A DNA stretch of 64,000 nt from Diphasiastrum complanatum (Eukaryota > Streptophyta > Lycopodiopsida > Lycopodiales > Lycopodiaceae). The notes beneath the pieces were generated by a model. It was not told where the DNA came from. It worked only from the letters and a program-made list of their open reading frames with translations, and searched no databases. Positions 33,673-45,053 of the stretch are shown here, piece after piece; position 1 is the stretch's first letter; each line of letters begins with the position of its first letter. The position numbers and the translations under genes were made by a program. The DNA is taken from NCBI GenBank assembly GCA_029204225.1, contig CM055111.1, positions 30,783,464-30,847,463 on the forward strand, given 5' to 3'.

Positions 33673-33897
33673 AAAACTGGGAAGTTATTGACTGTGGCAA
33701 AAAGTGACATTGTCGTGTTTTGTAGAGAGAGAAAACCCGACACTGTTGTCACACTCCATGTATTTCTGCAGACTGTGTAAAAACACTTGTAATTCTGCAG
33801 ACTGTAAAAAAACATGAGAAAATCCACAGAACTGGATAAACAATGGATGAGGATTAAAACCGATTAGTCGATTAGTAGGAAGGAGAATAACTCAACA
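33673..33897 (-). repeat. 3' LTR fragment of the minus-strand copia-B copy
   Basis: On the minus strand it starts TGTTGAGTTATTCTCC right after the purine tract AAGGAGGAG (33,898-33,906). It runs about 225 bp before being cut by the copia-C LTR. It includes CGACACTGTTGTC-type words like those at 16.5 kb. Confidence 0.8.
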
Positions 33898-35260
33898 CTC
33901 CTCCTTAATCTCAATCCTTGAATGTCTTGACCTTCAAACTTAGTTCTACACAGAACCTTATGTGCGCTTCTAGGCTTAATGACGAAGTGATAATTAATTT
34001 CAATGTGCGTACTCCTGGAATGAAACCTAGGGTTGGTTGATAAAGCAATGGCACTTTGATTATCACAAAATAACGTTGTCGGAGCATATTGATTCAGACC
34101 AATATCTGAGAGTAAGTTTCTCAACCAAAATGCTTTCTTTGTAGCTTGAGATTCTGCAATATACTCTGATTCAGTGGAAGATAGAGCTATTGAAGATTGC
34201 TTGCGACTGTTCCAGGAAATTGGATCGTTGTTGAGGAAGAATGTAAATTCGAAAGTGGATTTACGAGTGTCTACACCTCCTGCCCAACTTGCATCTATGT
34301 AATCACTGAGTAGATTGAGTTTGTCATTGCCGACTGTTTCATTAAAAATGCAAAAGTCCATAGTAGCTCAAAGATATTTCATGACTCTGATAAGAGCCTT
34401 CCAATGTGTTACACCAGGGTTAGTCATAAACTGACTGAGAGAGTTAATTGCAAAAGCTATGTCTATAGATCATGGCATACATAAGAGATCCTATGATAGA
34501 ATGGTAAGGATACTCACACATCTGCTGCTTCTCTTGAATTGTTTGAGGACACTGGTCCTTTGACAATTTGAGGCCTGGTTCCATTGGTGAGAGAGCTAAC
34601 TTGCAATTAATCCAATTATATCTGACTAACATATTGTAGATGTACCTCTGTTGAGTAATGTAGACCAACTTCTGTTTTCTATCTCTATGGATTTGAATAC
34701 CAAGGCAGAAATGAGCTTCGCCCAGATCGGTCATGTCAAATTCAGAAGATAGCATTGTCTTGTCTTCTTTTATCAGATTGCTGAAAAGCAATGTATCATT
34801 GACGTACAAAGTGATAATGATAAAAGGTTGTTGCACTGTCTTGAAGTAAACATTTGAATTTGAAGAGCTAGGTGTGTAGTCGTGATCAATAAGAAAAGTA
34901 ATGATCCTTTGAAACCATGCTCGAGCAGATTGCTTCAAGCCATAAAGTGCCTTATGGAGTTTACACACATGATTGTGTTTACCCTCAATAATATAACCTT
35001 CAAGTTGCACCATGTAAATGTCTTCTTCAATAACTCCATTGAGGTATGTTGTCTCTACATCCATTTGATGTATTTCCAAATCTGCTGCAGCAGCAAATGA
35101 TAGCAAAAGTCGAACAGAAGAATGCTTGACTATTGGACTGAAAGTCTCAGTATAATCAACATTGTGAACCTGAGAAAAACCCCTGGCGACAAGTCGTGCC
35201 TTTCTCTTATTGATGCTTCCATCTACATTGTACTTGACTTTGAAAATCCATTTACAATCA
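33864..35260 (-). pseudogene. Copia-B RT and RNase H, minus copy
   Basis: RT part (35,106-34,444) contains IHQMDVETTYLNGVIEEDIY, KLHKALYGLKQSARAWF and YVNDTLLF in place of YVDD. One catalytic aspartate position therefore reads Asn. The RNase H (34,361-33,864) has LLSDYIDASWAG, SSTESEYIAESQATK, LFCDNQSAIALSTNPRFHSR and a frame-shifted end. About 80 bp around 34,370-34,440 separates the two with a stop and frame change. The region upstream to 35,260 adds the N-terminal RT in a frame with stops. This copy pairs in inverted orientation with 37.5-39.2 kb. Confidence 0.92.
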
Positions 35261-35261
35261 A

Positions 35262-36330
35262 CTAAATTTCTATTAGCAGGTAATTAGACAATTGTCCATG
35301 TCTAGTTCTTGATAAGAGATGAATACTTTGTATCCATAGCTTCTTTCTAGAGATCAAAATCAGGCTGACTGATTGCCTTTTGAATAGATGTCGGTTCCTG
35401 AACAAGGTAGGCTGTAGACTCATCGATATACCTAATAGGTGGTCTACTAGCTCTTGATGATCTTCTGAGAAATAGAGAAAGTTGATCATTTTCATCATAC
35501 TGTAGTTGCTAAACTGCAACATCATCATCTTCTGATTCATCATTGATTTGTTGTTCGTCAGAAGTAGACGAGCTTGGATCTTCAATGGGAATAGTTGGCT
35601 GAGGAACTGGGAAGTTTAATATGTCAAGAGAATTTGACAGGTCGGCTGGATGGGTTGTGCCTTGAATTCGGTAGAGATGTATTCTCCCCTGTTATCTGAC
35701 CTCAATGCTTTGATTTGTTTACCAGTTTGATTTTTCGCATGCTCTTTGAATTGTCTAAACTTGATGAAAGCATCTAATTTTTGTTCAATGAAATAAAAAA
35801 TTGTTCTTCTAAAAAATTTGTCAATAAAGGTAATGAAATACTTTGCATCTAGCAATGAAGGAGTTTGCATAGGTCCACATATATCTGTATGAACAACATC
35901 TAACATACGTTTGTCTGCATGCCTATGACTTGATCTAAAAGAAATCCTAGTAGGCATACCAAGAATGCAGCTATGGCAGATAGGGAGATTGACTTTACCT
36001 AAAGGATAGTTGAGATCAAGAGCCATGGATTGTCTGGACATGTTTGAAACATATGCATAATTCAAGTTTCCTAAGTGATCATGCCATAGTAATGCTTTAT
36101 TGACAAGAACAGAGGTTTTCAAGGCTTTACTAGAATCTGAATAACAATGTGCTAATCTATATAAGTATCCATGCCTCCTACCGAGTGCAAAGATCTTATT
36201 ACTTCTATCGATAATTCTGCATTGATCAGACTCAAACTCCACCTTATGACCTAAATCTGTAATTCTACTTATTGATAACAGATTTGTAGAGAGTTTAGGA
36301 ACATACAAGAATTTTGATAGTAGTTTGAAT
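35262..36330 (-). pseudogene. Copia-B integrase and linker, minus copy, internally deleted
   Basis: GAG-pre-integrase VPKLSTNLLSISRITDLGHK, zinc site (LLWHDHLGNLN then CHSCILG; the second His region is altered to GN) and core with VHTDICGP and RSDNRGEY are seen at 36,308-35,690. The integrase C-terminal half with the catalytic Glu is absent. The frame passes into the acidic integrase-RT linker (PIEDPSSSTSDEQQIN near 35,590) and the RPPIRYIDES word near 35,430. The missing segment is present in the plus-strand copy at 37,060-37,430. Confidence 0.88.
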
Positions 36331-37060
36331 TGATCATGCTGTGATTGATTATGGCTTTGTCATTGTAAGCGATGTAATTCTAGTCTAACAATAGCATTAC
36401 TTGCCTTACACTGATCTGTATGGCGGATGCCCTGATACGGTAACATTAGGGTGAGATCTATGATGTGGAAATATACTTGGTAGAAAAGATTGAACTTATG
36501 ATTATACTTTCTAAATAAGGTGAGAGAGGAACTGCACAAGAACAAGAGGGAGGCTACAACAAGAAGAGCAAAAAGAAAGAACAGGCTCAAACTGGATAGA
36601 CTGCTCATAAAAGCCATCACAAAGATGTTGAGGTTTTTTTTTAGCGTTTTAAAAATGAGTCGTGGGGGGAGTGGAAAGCTCGAGCCTCGAGTCCGGTTTC
36701 TAGCCTCCATTTGGGAAAATATGGGCTCAAAATGGGCCCTTTAAAAAGTTTGACTTTAGAGAGAGGTGGCATAAAGAGAGAATGGAAACCGGTACCGTTT
36801 GGTTGTCGTTTTTTGAGTTTCTGGTAATGCCCACATTCTAACGACTATGGTTAAAACAAGCTCTAATTTTGAGCAACTTCAGACATTAATTAGTTAAGTG
36901 TGCTTATAATAATAGTCATAAATCTGTCATACAATCCGGGGTTGTAAGCGTCCACCAATAATAATATGACAACTTGGTACCCGTGCCAAAAATTAATGAA
37001 TGGTCTATCATTAAAGCCTAATAGTTGTCGAATTCCGTATCTAGAGATACGATATGTTCA
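36331..37060. other. Spacer between inverted copia-B copies
   Basis: No trustworthy coding sequence. A basic short frame at 36,520-36,640 (RRAKRKNRLKLDRL) could be a trace of a gag C-terminus but matches nothing clearly. Confidence 0.4.
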
Positions 37061-39245
37061 CGGAGACTCATGAGGGAAAGTTTTTCCGAAGCTCCACTCT
37101 ACATAAGCACAAACATGAAGATGTTTCAACAGCAACCTATATTCAGAACAGATGTCCTACTAAAGATCTCTCAGACAAAACACCATTCAAAGTTTGGACA
37201 GGTACCAAACCTTCTTTATCAAATTTAAAAGTTTTTGGATGTATCACTTATGTGCAAGCATGATCTCAGAAAGAAGCTCAACTTTCTAGTATCAAACCAA
37301 TTTTTAGCAACTACACTACTTCAGATCAAGCTTCCAAGTTGTTCGATCTTATCGAGTCGAAGATATTCACTAGCCAGGATGTCATCTTCATCAAAAATCA
37401 ATTTATTGACCTCAAGGGAAAAGGCAAAGCCCATATAGCCATCTTGTCCGACTCGTCCGACGTATTGAACTTCGAAGTTCCTTAGTCGACTATCTCTATC
37501 GAAGGTCCAAGCTCATCCACTCTTGATGAACAACATATCAATGACGAATCCAAGGATGATGATGTTGCAGTTCAGCAACTACAACATGATCAACTTCCTT
37601 TATCACCCAGAAGATTGACAAGAGTTAGCAGACCACCTATCAGGTATATTGACGAGTCTGCAGCCTACCTTGTTCAAGAGCCGACGATTGAACAGGCACT
37701 CAATCAGCCCGATTCAGATCTCTGGAAAAAAACTATGGATAAAGAGTATTCATATTTTATCAAGAACCAGACATGGACAATTGTCGAATTACCTGCTAGC
37801 AGAAATGTAGTTGATTGCAAATGGTTTTTTAAATCAAGTACAAAGGAGACGAAAGCATCGACAGAAGAAAAGCCTGACTTATTGCCAGAGGATTTTCTCA
37901 AGTATACAACGTCGATTACACGGATACCTTGAGTCCAGTAGTCAAGCATTCTTCCATTCGACTTTATTATCGTTTGCTGTTGTTGCAGATTTGAAAATAC
38001 ATCAAATGGATGTACAAACAGCATATCTCAATGGAGTTATTGAATAAGACATTTACATGGTGCAACCCAAAGGTTATATAATCAAAGGTAAATACAATCA
38101 TGTGTGTAATCTTCATAAAACACTTTATGGCTTCAAGCAATTTGCTCGAGCATGGTTTCAAAGAATCAATACTTTCGTTATTGATCATGGCTACACACCA
38201 AGCTCTTCAAATTCGAATGTTTACTTCAAAACAATGCAGCAGTCTTTTATCATTATCACTTTATACATGGACGACACATTGTTTTTTGGCAACAATATCG
38301 ATCTGATAAAAGAAGCTAAGACTATGCTATCTTCCGAATTTGACATGACTGATCTGGAAAGCTCATTTCTGCCTAGGAATACAAATCCACAGAGACAAAA
38401 ATCAGAAGTTGATCTACTCAACAAAGATACATCTACAATATGATAGTCAGATATAATCTGATTGTAAATAAGCTCTCTCACCAATGGAATCAGGTCTCAA
38501 ATTTTCAAAGGACCAATGTCCTCAAACAATTCAAGAGAAGGAGCAGATGCGTGAGTATCTTTATCATTCTATAATAGGATCCCTTACGTACGCAATGATC
38601 TATACCAGGCCATACATAGCTTTTGTAGTCATCTCCCTAAGTCAGTTTATGACTAACCTGGTATAACAAATTGGAAGGCTCTTATCAGAGTCATGAGATA
38701 TCTACGAGCTACTATGGACTTTTGCATTTGTTATGGAGCAGTCGACAATGACAAACTCAATTTACTCAGTGGTTACATGGATGCAAGTTGGGCAAGAAAA
38801 GTAGACACTCGTAAATCCACTTTTGGATTTACATTCTTCCTCAACAATGGTCCTATTTCTTGGAACAGTCGAAAGCAAACTTCGGTAGCTCTATCTTCTA
38901 TAGAATCAGAGTATATCGCAGCCTCACAAGCTACAAAGGAAGCAATTTGGTTGAGGAACTTACTTTCAAATATCGGTTTGAATCAATACGCTCCGACATT
39001 ATAATTTTGTGATAATCAAAGTGTCATTGCCTTGTCAGCCAACCCTAGATTTCATTCTAGAGTAAGCACATTGAAATTAACTATCATTATGTCAGAAGCA
39101 AAGTTCTCGACAAAGAGGTCAAATTGCAGTACTGTCGAACGCAAGATATGATAGCAGATATTTTTACCAAAGAATTAAGCTTGCATGCACATAGAAAGTT
39201 TTGTGTAGAACTAAGTTTAAAGGTCAAGGCATTCATGGATTCAGA
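37060..39245 (+). pseudogene. Copia-B integrase end, RT and RNase H, plus copy
   Basis: Starts in the integrase C-terminus (STATYIQNRCPTKDLSDKTP and NLKVFGCITYVQA, 37,130-37,263). The linker follows (IEGPSSSTLDEQHINDESKD near 37,500), then RT (VDCKWFFKSS near 37,810, IHQMDVQTAYLNGVIE near 38,000, NLHKTLYGFKQFARAWFQ near 38,110, YMDDTLFFG near 38,265) and RNase H (LLSGYMDASWAR, SSIESEYIAASQATKEAIWL, then FCDNQSVIALSANPRFHSR). Many stops and frame changes. It matches the minus copy at 33.9-35.6 kb at protein and DNA level and points the opposite way. Confidence 0.92.
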
Positions 39246-39329
39246 TTAAGGGTTGAATTATTCTCCTACTAATCGACTAATCGACTTTTAATCTTCGTCC
39301 AATTTTTATCCAGACCTGCAGCTTTGCAC

Positions 39330-39458
39330 ACACACACACATACATAATGTATATATATGTGTGTGTGTGTGTGTGTATATATATATGTATGTGTGTGTGT
39401 ACATATATATGTGTGTGTATGTACATATGTATGTATGTATATGTGTGTGTGTGTGTGT
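39330..39458. repeat. (CA)n/(TG)n/(TA)n compound microsatellite
   Basis: Alternating purine-pyrimidine DNA with TGTG, TATATA and TGTATG blocks. All frames through it, on both strands, are artefacts. Confidence 0.95.
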
Positions 39459-39664
39459 TTGTACTAATTGTTTGTGCCCGTCGACGACGGGGAATGGGCA
39501 CTTACCCACAAAAAGTGTTTATATATTTTTGGAGGCTGTGTTTTTTTTTACCATTATTTTAAAACCTATTTAGCTTTTCCTTTTGCAAATGGGTGACATT
39601 TTTTGCCGACGAAGCGTGACATTTTTTACGGCACCTCACACATTCTCTCTCTAAAATAGTTTTA

Positions 39665-39668
<4 letters not shown>

Positions 39669-39712
<44 letters not shown>
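39669..39712. repeat. (TA)n microsatellite
   Basis: About 22 perfect TA units inside the candidate LTR. Confidence 0.97.
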
Positions 39713-39720
<8 letters not shown>

Positions 39721-40096
39721 ATATATATAGTAGCTATTGGCTATTGTATCACAATGGTGGAGGTAGTTGTTAGGCCTATTTTGGCCATAAGACTATACAT
39801 TGTAAATATGAACTGAATTTGAATGTAATTGAAATTCTGTTAGTTACGTATTTGCAATGGTAAATGTAATTACATGGTTAGGTAGATAGGTTAGGCCAAG
39901 TCGCTTTAGAGTTATTGATATTACGAAATTAGGATAGGCAGGTTGGTTGATGAGAAGTCATATTCACGAGGAAGTTGAACCGATTGTAAGCAATCGCAAG
40001 ATTGACATTCGCGTCTTATGCGGGTTCCACGGGAAGATGAACTGATCAGTTGCAGTCGTTGCGGAGTTCTGTGATACCAGACTGCGGTTTTTAGCA

Positions 40097-41465
40097 TGGT
40101 ATCAGAATGCATCTTATTCCTTAATCTGATACTGGATATCATAAGTGGTTTTATCTCAGAGTTATATTTATAGCCTTATAAGCTTTCCACAGAACTTGAT
40201 TCTATTAGCCGATAGAATAATTGTTTTCTTGTTCTGTAAACATCATTAGATTTTCATTCTTGAGCCATTGATAGTGAATACTGTCACTTAGGCTAACTTC
40301 CACATGGATTCCCAAGGAAAAGCCAGTCCCATTGTGGACAAGCTTGATGGAGCCAATTACCATATGTGGAAATTTAAGATGAAAATTGTGCTAATGGCTA
40401 AGGAGTTGTATGATGTTGTCACAGGTGTAGAGGCAAGACCTGAAGCCAACGACACTGTAATCTCCCGATGGAAACTGAATGATGGCAAAGCTTTTGCATT
40501 GATCATCCTCAACATATCAAGCACGCAGATCGGCCATGCGTCTGAAGCTCAGATCTCCAAGAAAGTCTGAGAAATCTTGAGCATCCTGTACGAAGTGCGC
40601 GACATAGCTTCCAAGCTACATCTCAGGAGAAAATTCTTCTCCCTCAAGATGAAAATTGGTGATTCCCTACATAATCACATCAACCAGCTCAAGAACTTGT
40701 TGAAGCAAATGGCCACTATCGGATCAGTCATAGATGATCAAGATGTAGTAATGACGCTGCTTTCAAGCTTGCCAAGCTCATATGACAGCTGGGCGATGAT
40801 CATTACAACACACCTAGAGTTGACTCTTTCAAGAGTCATTACAATGTTGTTGTAGGAAGACACCAGAAGGAACAAATGCTTTACTTCCTCTACTATCGAC
40901 TCTCACACCTTATACACCAACAGAGGCTCAACTAAGTAGAAGAAGAAAGGCCCAAAGCAATTAAAGCAAAGCCAGAAGCTGACACAGCATCAAGAGAAGT
41001 TGAACCCGCCGACTACTCCACGAGATTCAAGATTGACGTTTACTACAAGCCAAAAACAACAACAAAGGGCAATCAAATCAGATGGCAAATGCAGCTGTAG
41101 AAGCATCATAGCCCAACCAAGAAGCGGATCATGATGCATTCATGACCAGCCATCAAGAAGCATCCATCGACAACTCCTGATTTTGGATTCTAGAGCCACA
41201 CACCACATAACCAGCCATATCGGCTATTTCGAGTCATATACACCTTAAAGTACCAAAAGATATGTTCGTCTGGGCGACAATAGCACACAAGCTATCAAAG
41301 GTGAAGGTACAGTAAGATTGAGCTTTGCAAATGATCAATCCAAACTACTTTCTAATGTCCTACATGTACCAAATCTTTGTACAAATCTGCTCTCTGTAAG
41401 CAGAACTACAAATCTAGGACATAAAGTAGAATTCGAATCTGATCAATGTAAAGTAGTTAGCCTTA
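40097..41465 (+). pseudogene. Copia-B gag, protease and GAG-pre-integrase, degenerate
   Basis: From the ATG at 40,304: VDKLDGANYHMWKFKMKIVL and KELYDVVTGVEARPEAND are copia gag. A TGA at 40,568 interrupts, and gag resumes in frame 40,577-40,855 (LHLRRKFFSLKMKIGDSLHN, VVMTLLSSLPSSYDSW). A lysine/glutamine-rich stretch follows with stops, where the zinc knuckle is no longer recognisable. Then come the protease-like LDSRATHHITSHIG (Gly of DSG changed, near 41,187) and LHVPNLCTNLLSVSRTTNLG (41,360-41,420). It is cut at about 41,465. The element is inactive. Confidence 0.88.
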
Positions 41466-41499
41466 AACAATTTGTTCAAGTAATGAGCATCCTAAAAAA

Positions 41500-41811
41500 T
41501 TGAAGGTTGCCGACTACATGTTTTTGGACCTTCACATTTTTCCCTTCTTCAAAAGATTCTTTTTGCCTTAACCATCAACACCTTCACCTTTTTCGCACTT
41601 TAGCAAAAAATGCGACACACTGGCCAAGTGGCCAGAATGCCTTAGAAACCATTTCTAAAGCACCTTCGGCTTTAGCCGCCTTCAACTTTCACCACCTTCA
41701 GCTTTCGCCCACCTTCTTCGCCTTTTTCACAGTGTGGCCAAAGTCACCAGAATGCCTTAGAAACCATTTCTGAAGCAGCTTCGACTTTCGCCGCCTTCGA
41801 CTTTCGCCACC
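41500..41811 (+). repeat. Two-unit repeat of about 115 bp, rich in TTCGCC words
   Basis: CCAGAATGCCTTAGAAACCA occurs at 41,632 and 41,747 and is followed in both by 'ttct-aagca-cttcg-cttt-gccgccttc'. The composition resembles the LTR block at 16,390-16,750, and it may be part of a copia-B-type LTR. Confidence 0.7.
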
Positions 41812-41973
41812 CTTTGATTACTAGCATGCTAGATTGTGCTTTGGTCATAAATTCTAGAACTAGATCTTGATACTCAATCTAGAATCAGTTTATGTGCTAA
41901 ACACAAAGCTTAACAAGATCATTCACACTTGAGGATTGTTCCCCACACGTGTGAAGTTGCATGATTTTCATCA
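41812..41973 (+). repeat. Copia-C 5' LTR, last 162 bp
   Basis: Matches 45,684-45,837 nearly base for base (TTTGATTACTAGCATGCTAG to TTTTCATCA). It includes CACACGTGTG at 41,944-41,953. Confidence 0.93.
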
Positions 41974-42726
41974 TGGTATCAAAGCCAAATTAAGCTTTGC
42001 ATGCTATTATCACTGATTATGCAAGAATTTGTGAACCCAATTCAAGCAAAAAAGCTATTTACCACTTTCCTTTATCTTTTCTTGAAAAGTGTTTGGATCA
42101 GAGAGGATAGAAACAAGATTTTCAAATCAGAATTGACATTTTCTGCACGTGTGAAAATCATATATTTTCATACCTCTTTATTTCCTTCATCTTAGATCCA
42201 AAGATATTGATCTTACAGCTTGATGAAAGCTTATAAGGACTACTTTCCATAGAAATTGATCTCAAATCAATCTGATATGTCTATCAAGAGTTATAAGCTC
42301 TTATAGAGTTTAGGGAGAGTCCCAAAATCCGAGTGACATTTTTTGATTTGATCCAATTTTGCTTGACTCACAATCCATTTCTTTAAAGAAATCAATACAA
42401 GAAATTTGAGATTAAGACATAGTTTTGAGTTATTGAACACATTGAGCTTTCTTTGAATCAATAGTGTTGTCTTTTGAAGCATTTCACACGTGTCAAAAGT
42501 AGAATCAAAACTTGTCTATACTCTTCAATTCATTTTGTGAGATTGATCTAGGTTATCTTGTTTTGGTGGAACATTTGAGATCTATCTCAAATTCTGTTGC
42601 AAGATTTCACATAGGATTAAGTAGTACACCCTTGAATATTCCTATAGTGAAAGAGAGTAGCAACATCTAGTTTGTTTGGGACAAGCTCAAACATATAAGT
42701 GTCCAATAACATGAAGTCTTCACAAT

Positions 42727-43440
42727 ATGGCACTTGTAGGAGGATATCTCTTAGAACCAAGTGAAAGACTAAGTACCTCAAATTATTCAATATGGAAGGT
42801 TAGAATGGAGTCTGTTCTTATACTCCAGGATGTTATGGACATAGTACTTGGTATTGAGGAGGAGCCTCAAGCACAACTTGAAATACCAAAGTATAGAAAG
42901 AGAGTTAGGATTGCTCTACACTTCATTAAAATGAATGTCTCTAATGAGATTCTAAGAGAATTAGGATCTTGCACCATTGCTAAAGAAGCTTGGGATGCAC
43001 TAAAGTCTATTTATAAAGCTAAAAACACTTCTAGAATACTCACTCTTAGAAATCAAATTTTCCAAAGCTTTCAAAGAAGTGAGGAGACTGCATCAAATCA
43101 TGTTCTAAAAGTAAAAGATCTTCATAGGGAGCTTGCTTGTGTTGGTGTCACAATCAATCAAGATGAGCTAGTACAAGTCATTTTTAATGGCTTGAAAGAT
43201 GACTATGATAATCTTGTTCAATCCTTTGCCATAAATGAGGAGTTGCCCAATTTGGAGACTCTTCAAGGAATTCTCATCTCTGAAGAAGCAGGACAAAGTT
43301 ACAAACTTTCAAGGATGAACAAACTCGAGCATATTTGTCAAGGACAAGCACAAAGGGAGGAGCAAGAACCAATTTTCTCAAGCCTTCACCAAAGACAAAG
43401 CCAAGGACAAAGACAAAGATGGAGAAGATGATGACTCAAC
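42727..43440 (+). pseudogene. Copia-C gag
   Basis: Open from ATG 42,727 for 234 codons: GGYLLEPSERLSTSNYSIWK, then VRMESVLILQDVMDIVLG, CTIAKEAWDALKSIYKAKNT and DNLVQSFAINEELPNLETLQ. It is a UBN2-type copia gag without a zinc knuckle. After about residue 205 the frame loses homology in a lysine/glutamine-rich stretch, and pol resumes in another frame near 43,440. This gag may still be made, but no protease or integrase is encoded with it. Confidence 0.9.
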
Positions 43441-45038
43441 TAAGGAGGAGCTATGGCAAGTGGAACTCAACTCCACTAATTATGCATATTTTGTTTCACA
43501 TGAAGAGCCAAAGGATGTACATGAAGCACTCAACTCAAGAGAATGGTTTCTAGCCATGAAGGAGGAGTATGATGCATTGATTACCAACAAGACATGGAAG
43601 CTTGTGGATCTTCCATCCAACAAGCATACTATTGGTTGCAAATGGGTTTTTCGAGTCAAATATAATCAAGATGACACAATCAACAAATATAAACAAGACT
43701 TTGTGCAAAAGGCTTTGCCCAACTTTATGGACTTGATTATGAGGAGACTTTTGCTCCTATTGCAAAGATGGTATCAATAAGAATCATCATTTCTATTGCT
43801 TGTTTTTTCAAATGGCAAGTTTTTCAGCTAGATGTCTCAAATACTTTCTTAAATGAAAATCTAGAAGAAGAGATTTATATGGAACAACCTCCTAGGTTTA
43901 TCCAAGACAAGACCAAAGTTTTCTTGCTCTTCAAAAGTCTCTATGGACTAAAGCAAGCACCAAGATCGTGGTATTCTCGACTAAACACTTTCCTTATCTC
44001 ACTAGGATTCAATCTTAGCAATTTTGATCCTTCCTTGTATATCAAGTTCTATGCTAGTGATATTGTCATTCTTCTAATTTATGTTGATGATATTATCCTA
44101 AGTGGGAGTTGTATCAATTTAGTTGAGGAAACTACGATTGCACTTGGAGGAGATGCAAGATCTTGGAAGAATTCATTATATCTTAGGATTAGAGATTGAC
44201 TTCCATAATAAAAAAAGCTGTTATTTGTCAATCTAAGTATGCTCTTTCAATGTTGAAAAAGTTTAATATGCTAGATTGTAAGAGTATTGATACTCCTATG
44301 GAGCAAATTGTAAAAGACCCTAACAAAGGTGATGAAAGATCCTTCATGGACATCACTCTTTTTAGGAGTCTTATAGGCTCCTTAATTTGGCTCACCATAA
44401 CTAGGCCTGATATAAGTTTTAGTGTTCATAAGTTAAGCCAAGCTATGCAAAATCCTACTATTCATCATGGAAAATGGCCAAAAGGGTACTTAGGTACATA
44501 TCTTCAACTTATGATTATCGTTTGTTATGCAAAAGTGAAGATCTTTCTATTGTTTGCTATTCTGACTTGGATTTTGCAAGTGATAAAGTAGATCGGAAAT
44601 CTACAAAGTGCATGTGTCATATACCTTGGAGGAAATTTAATATCTTGGCTTTCCAAAAAGCAAGATACCATATCACTCTCATCTTGTGAAGCTAAATATA
44701 AGGCACTTACTACCACAACAAAAGAAGTGCTTTGGATCAAGAGGTTGCTTTTGGAGCTAAAGACTATCAAGGAAGATGATCTACCATTGATCATGTGTGA
44801 CAATATTTCAGCACAACCCCTTGCCAACAACCCAATATTTCATGCAAGGAGCAAACATATCGAAGTTGCACATCACTTCGTGAGAGAGAAGCTCATTGGA
44901 GGAGAAATCTATTTGGAACACATCGACACATCATCATGTATTGCAGATTTACTCACCAAACCTTTGAGCAAAAATTCCTTCATCAAGCATAAAAACAATC
45001 TTGAATTAATACCAAGATCCATGTTCAAGTCAACGTAG
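43441..45038 (+). pseudogene. Copia-C RT and RNase H, frameshifted
   Basis: The frame hops among 43,460-43,780 (DVHEALNSREWFLAMKEEYD; GCKWVFRVKYNQDD), 43,768-44,199 (WQVFQLDVSNTFLNENLEEE; LFKSLYGLKQAPRSWYSRL; YVDDIILSG), 44,196-44,591 (QSKYALSMLKKFNMLDCKSI; RSLIGSLIWLTITRPDISF) and 44,727-45,038 (MLWIKRLLLEL... MCDNISAQPLANNP; HARSKHIEVAHHFVREKL; DLLTKPLSKNSF). All catalytic words, including YVDD, remain, but small indels break the frame at least four times. The stop at 45,036 is followed by a weak purine tract and the 3' LTR. Confidence 0.93.
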
Positions 45039-45053
45039 ATTAATTTTTAGGAG

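Larger units (their letters stand above)
39247..40096 (+). repeat. Candidate copia-B LTR between two coding relics
   Basis: The left end (39,247: GTTGAATTATTCTCC after a purine tract) matches the LTR start of the minus copia-B copy, including 'actaatcgactaatcg'. The right end, TTTTTAGCA at 40,096, is followed by TGGTATCAGA, a shortened primer-binding site, and then gag. One LTR therefore seems to serve as the 3' end of the left relic and the 5' end of the right one. Microsatellites have grown inside it, so its length is not reliable. Confidence 0.5.

Noticed and set aside
39277-39573. Four overlapping ORFs rich in Cys-Val-Tyr or Thr-His
   Set aside because: Frames through a compound CA/TG/TA microsatellite on both strands.
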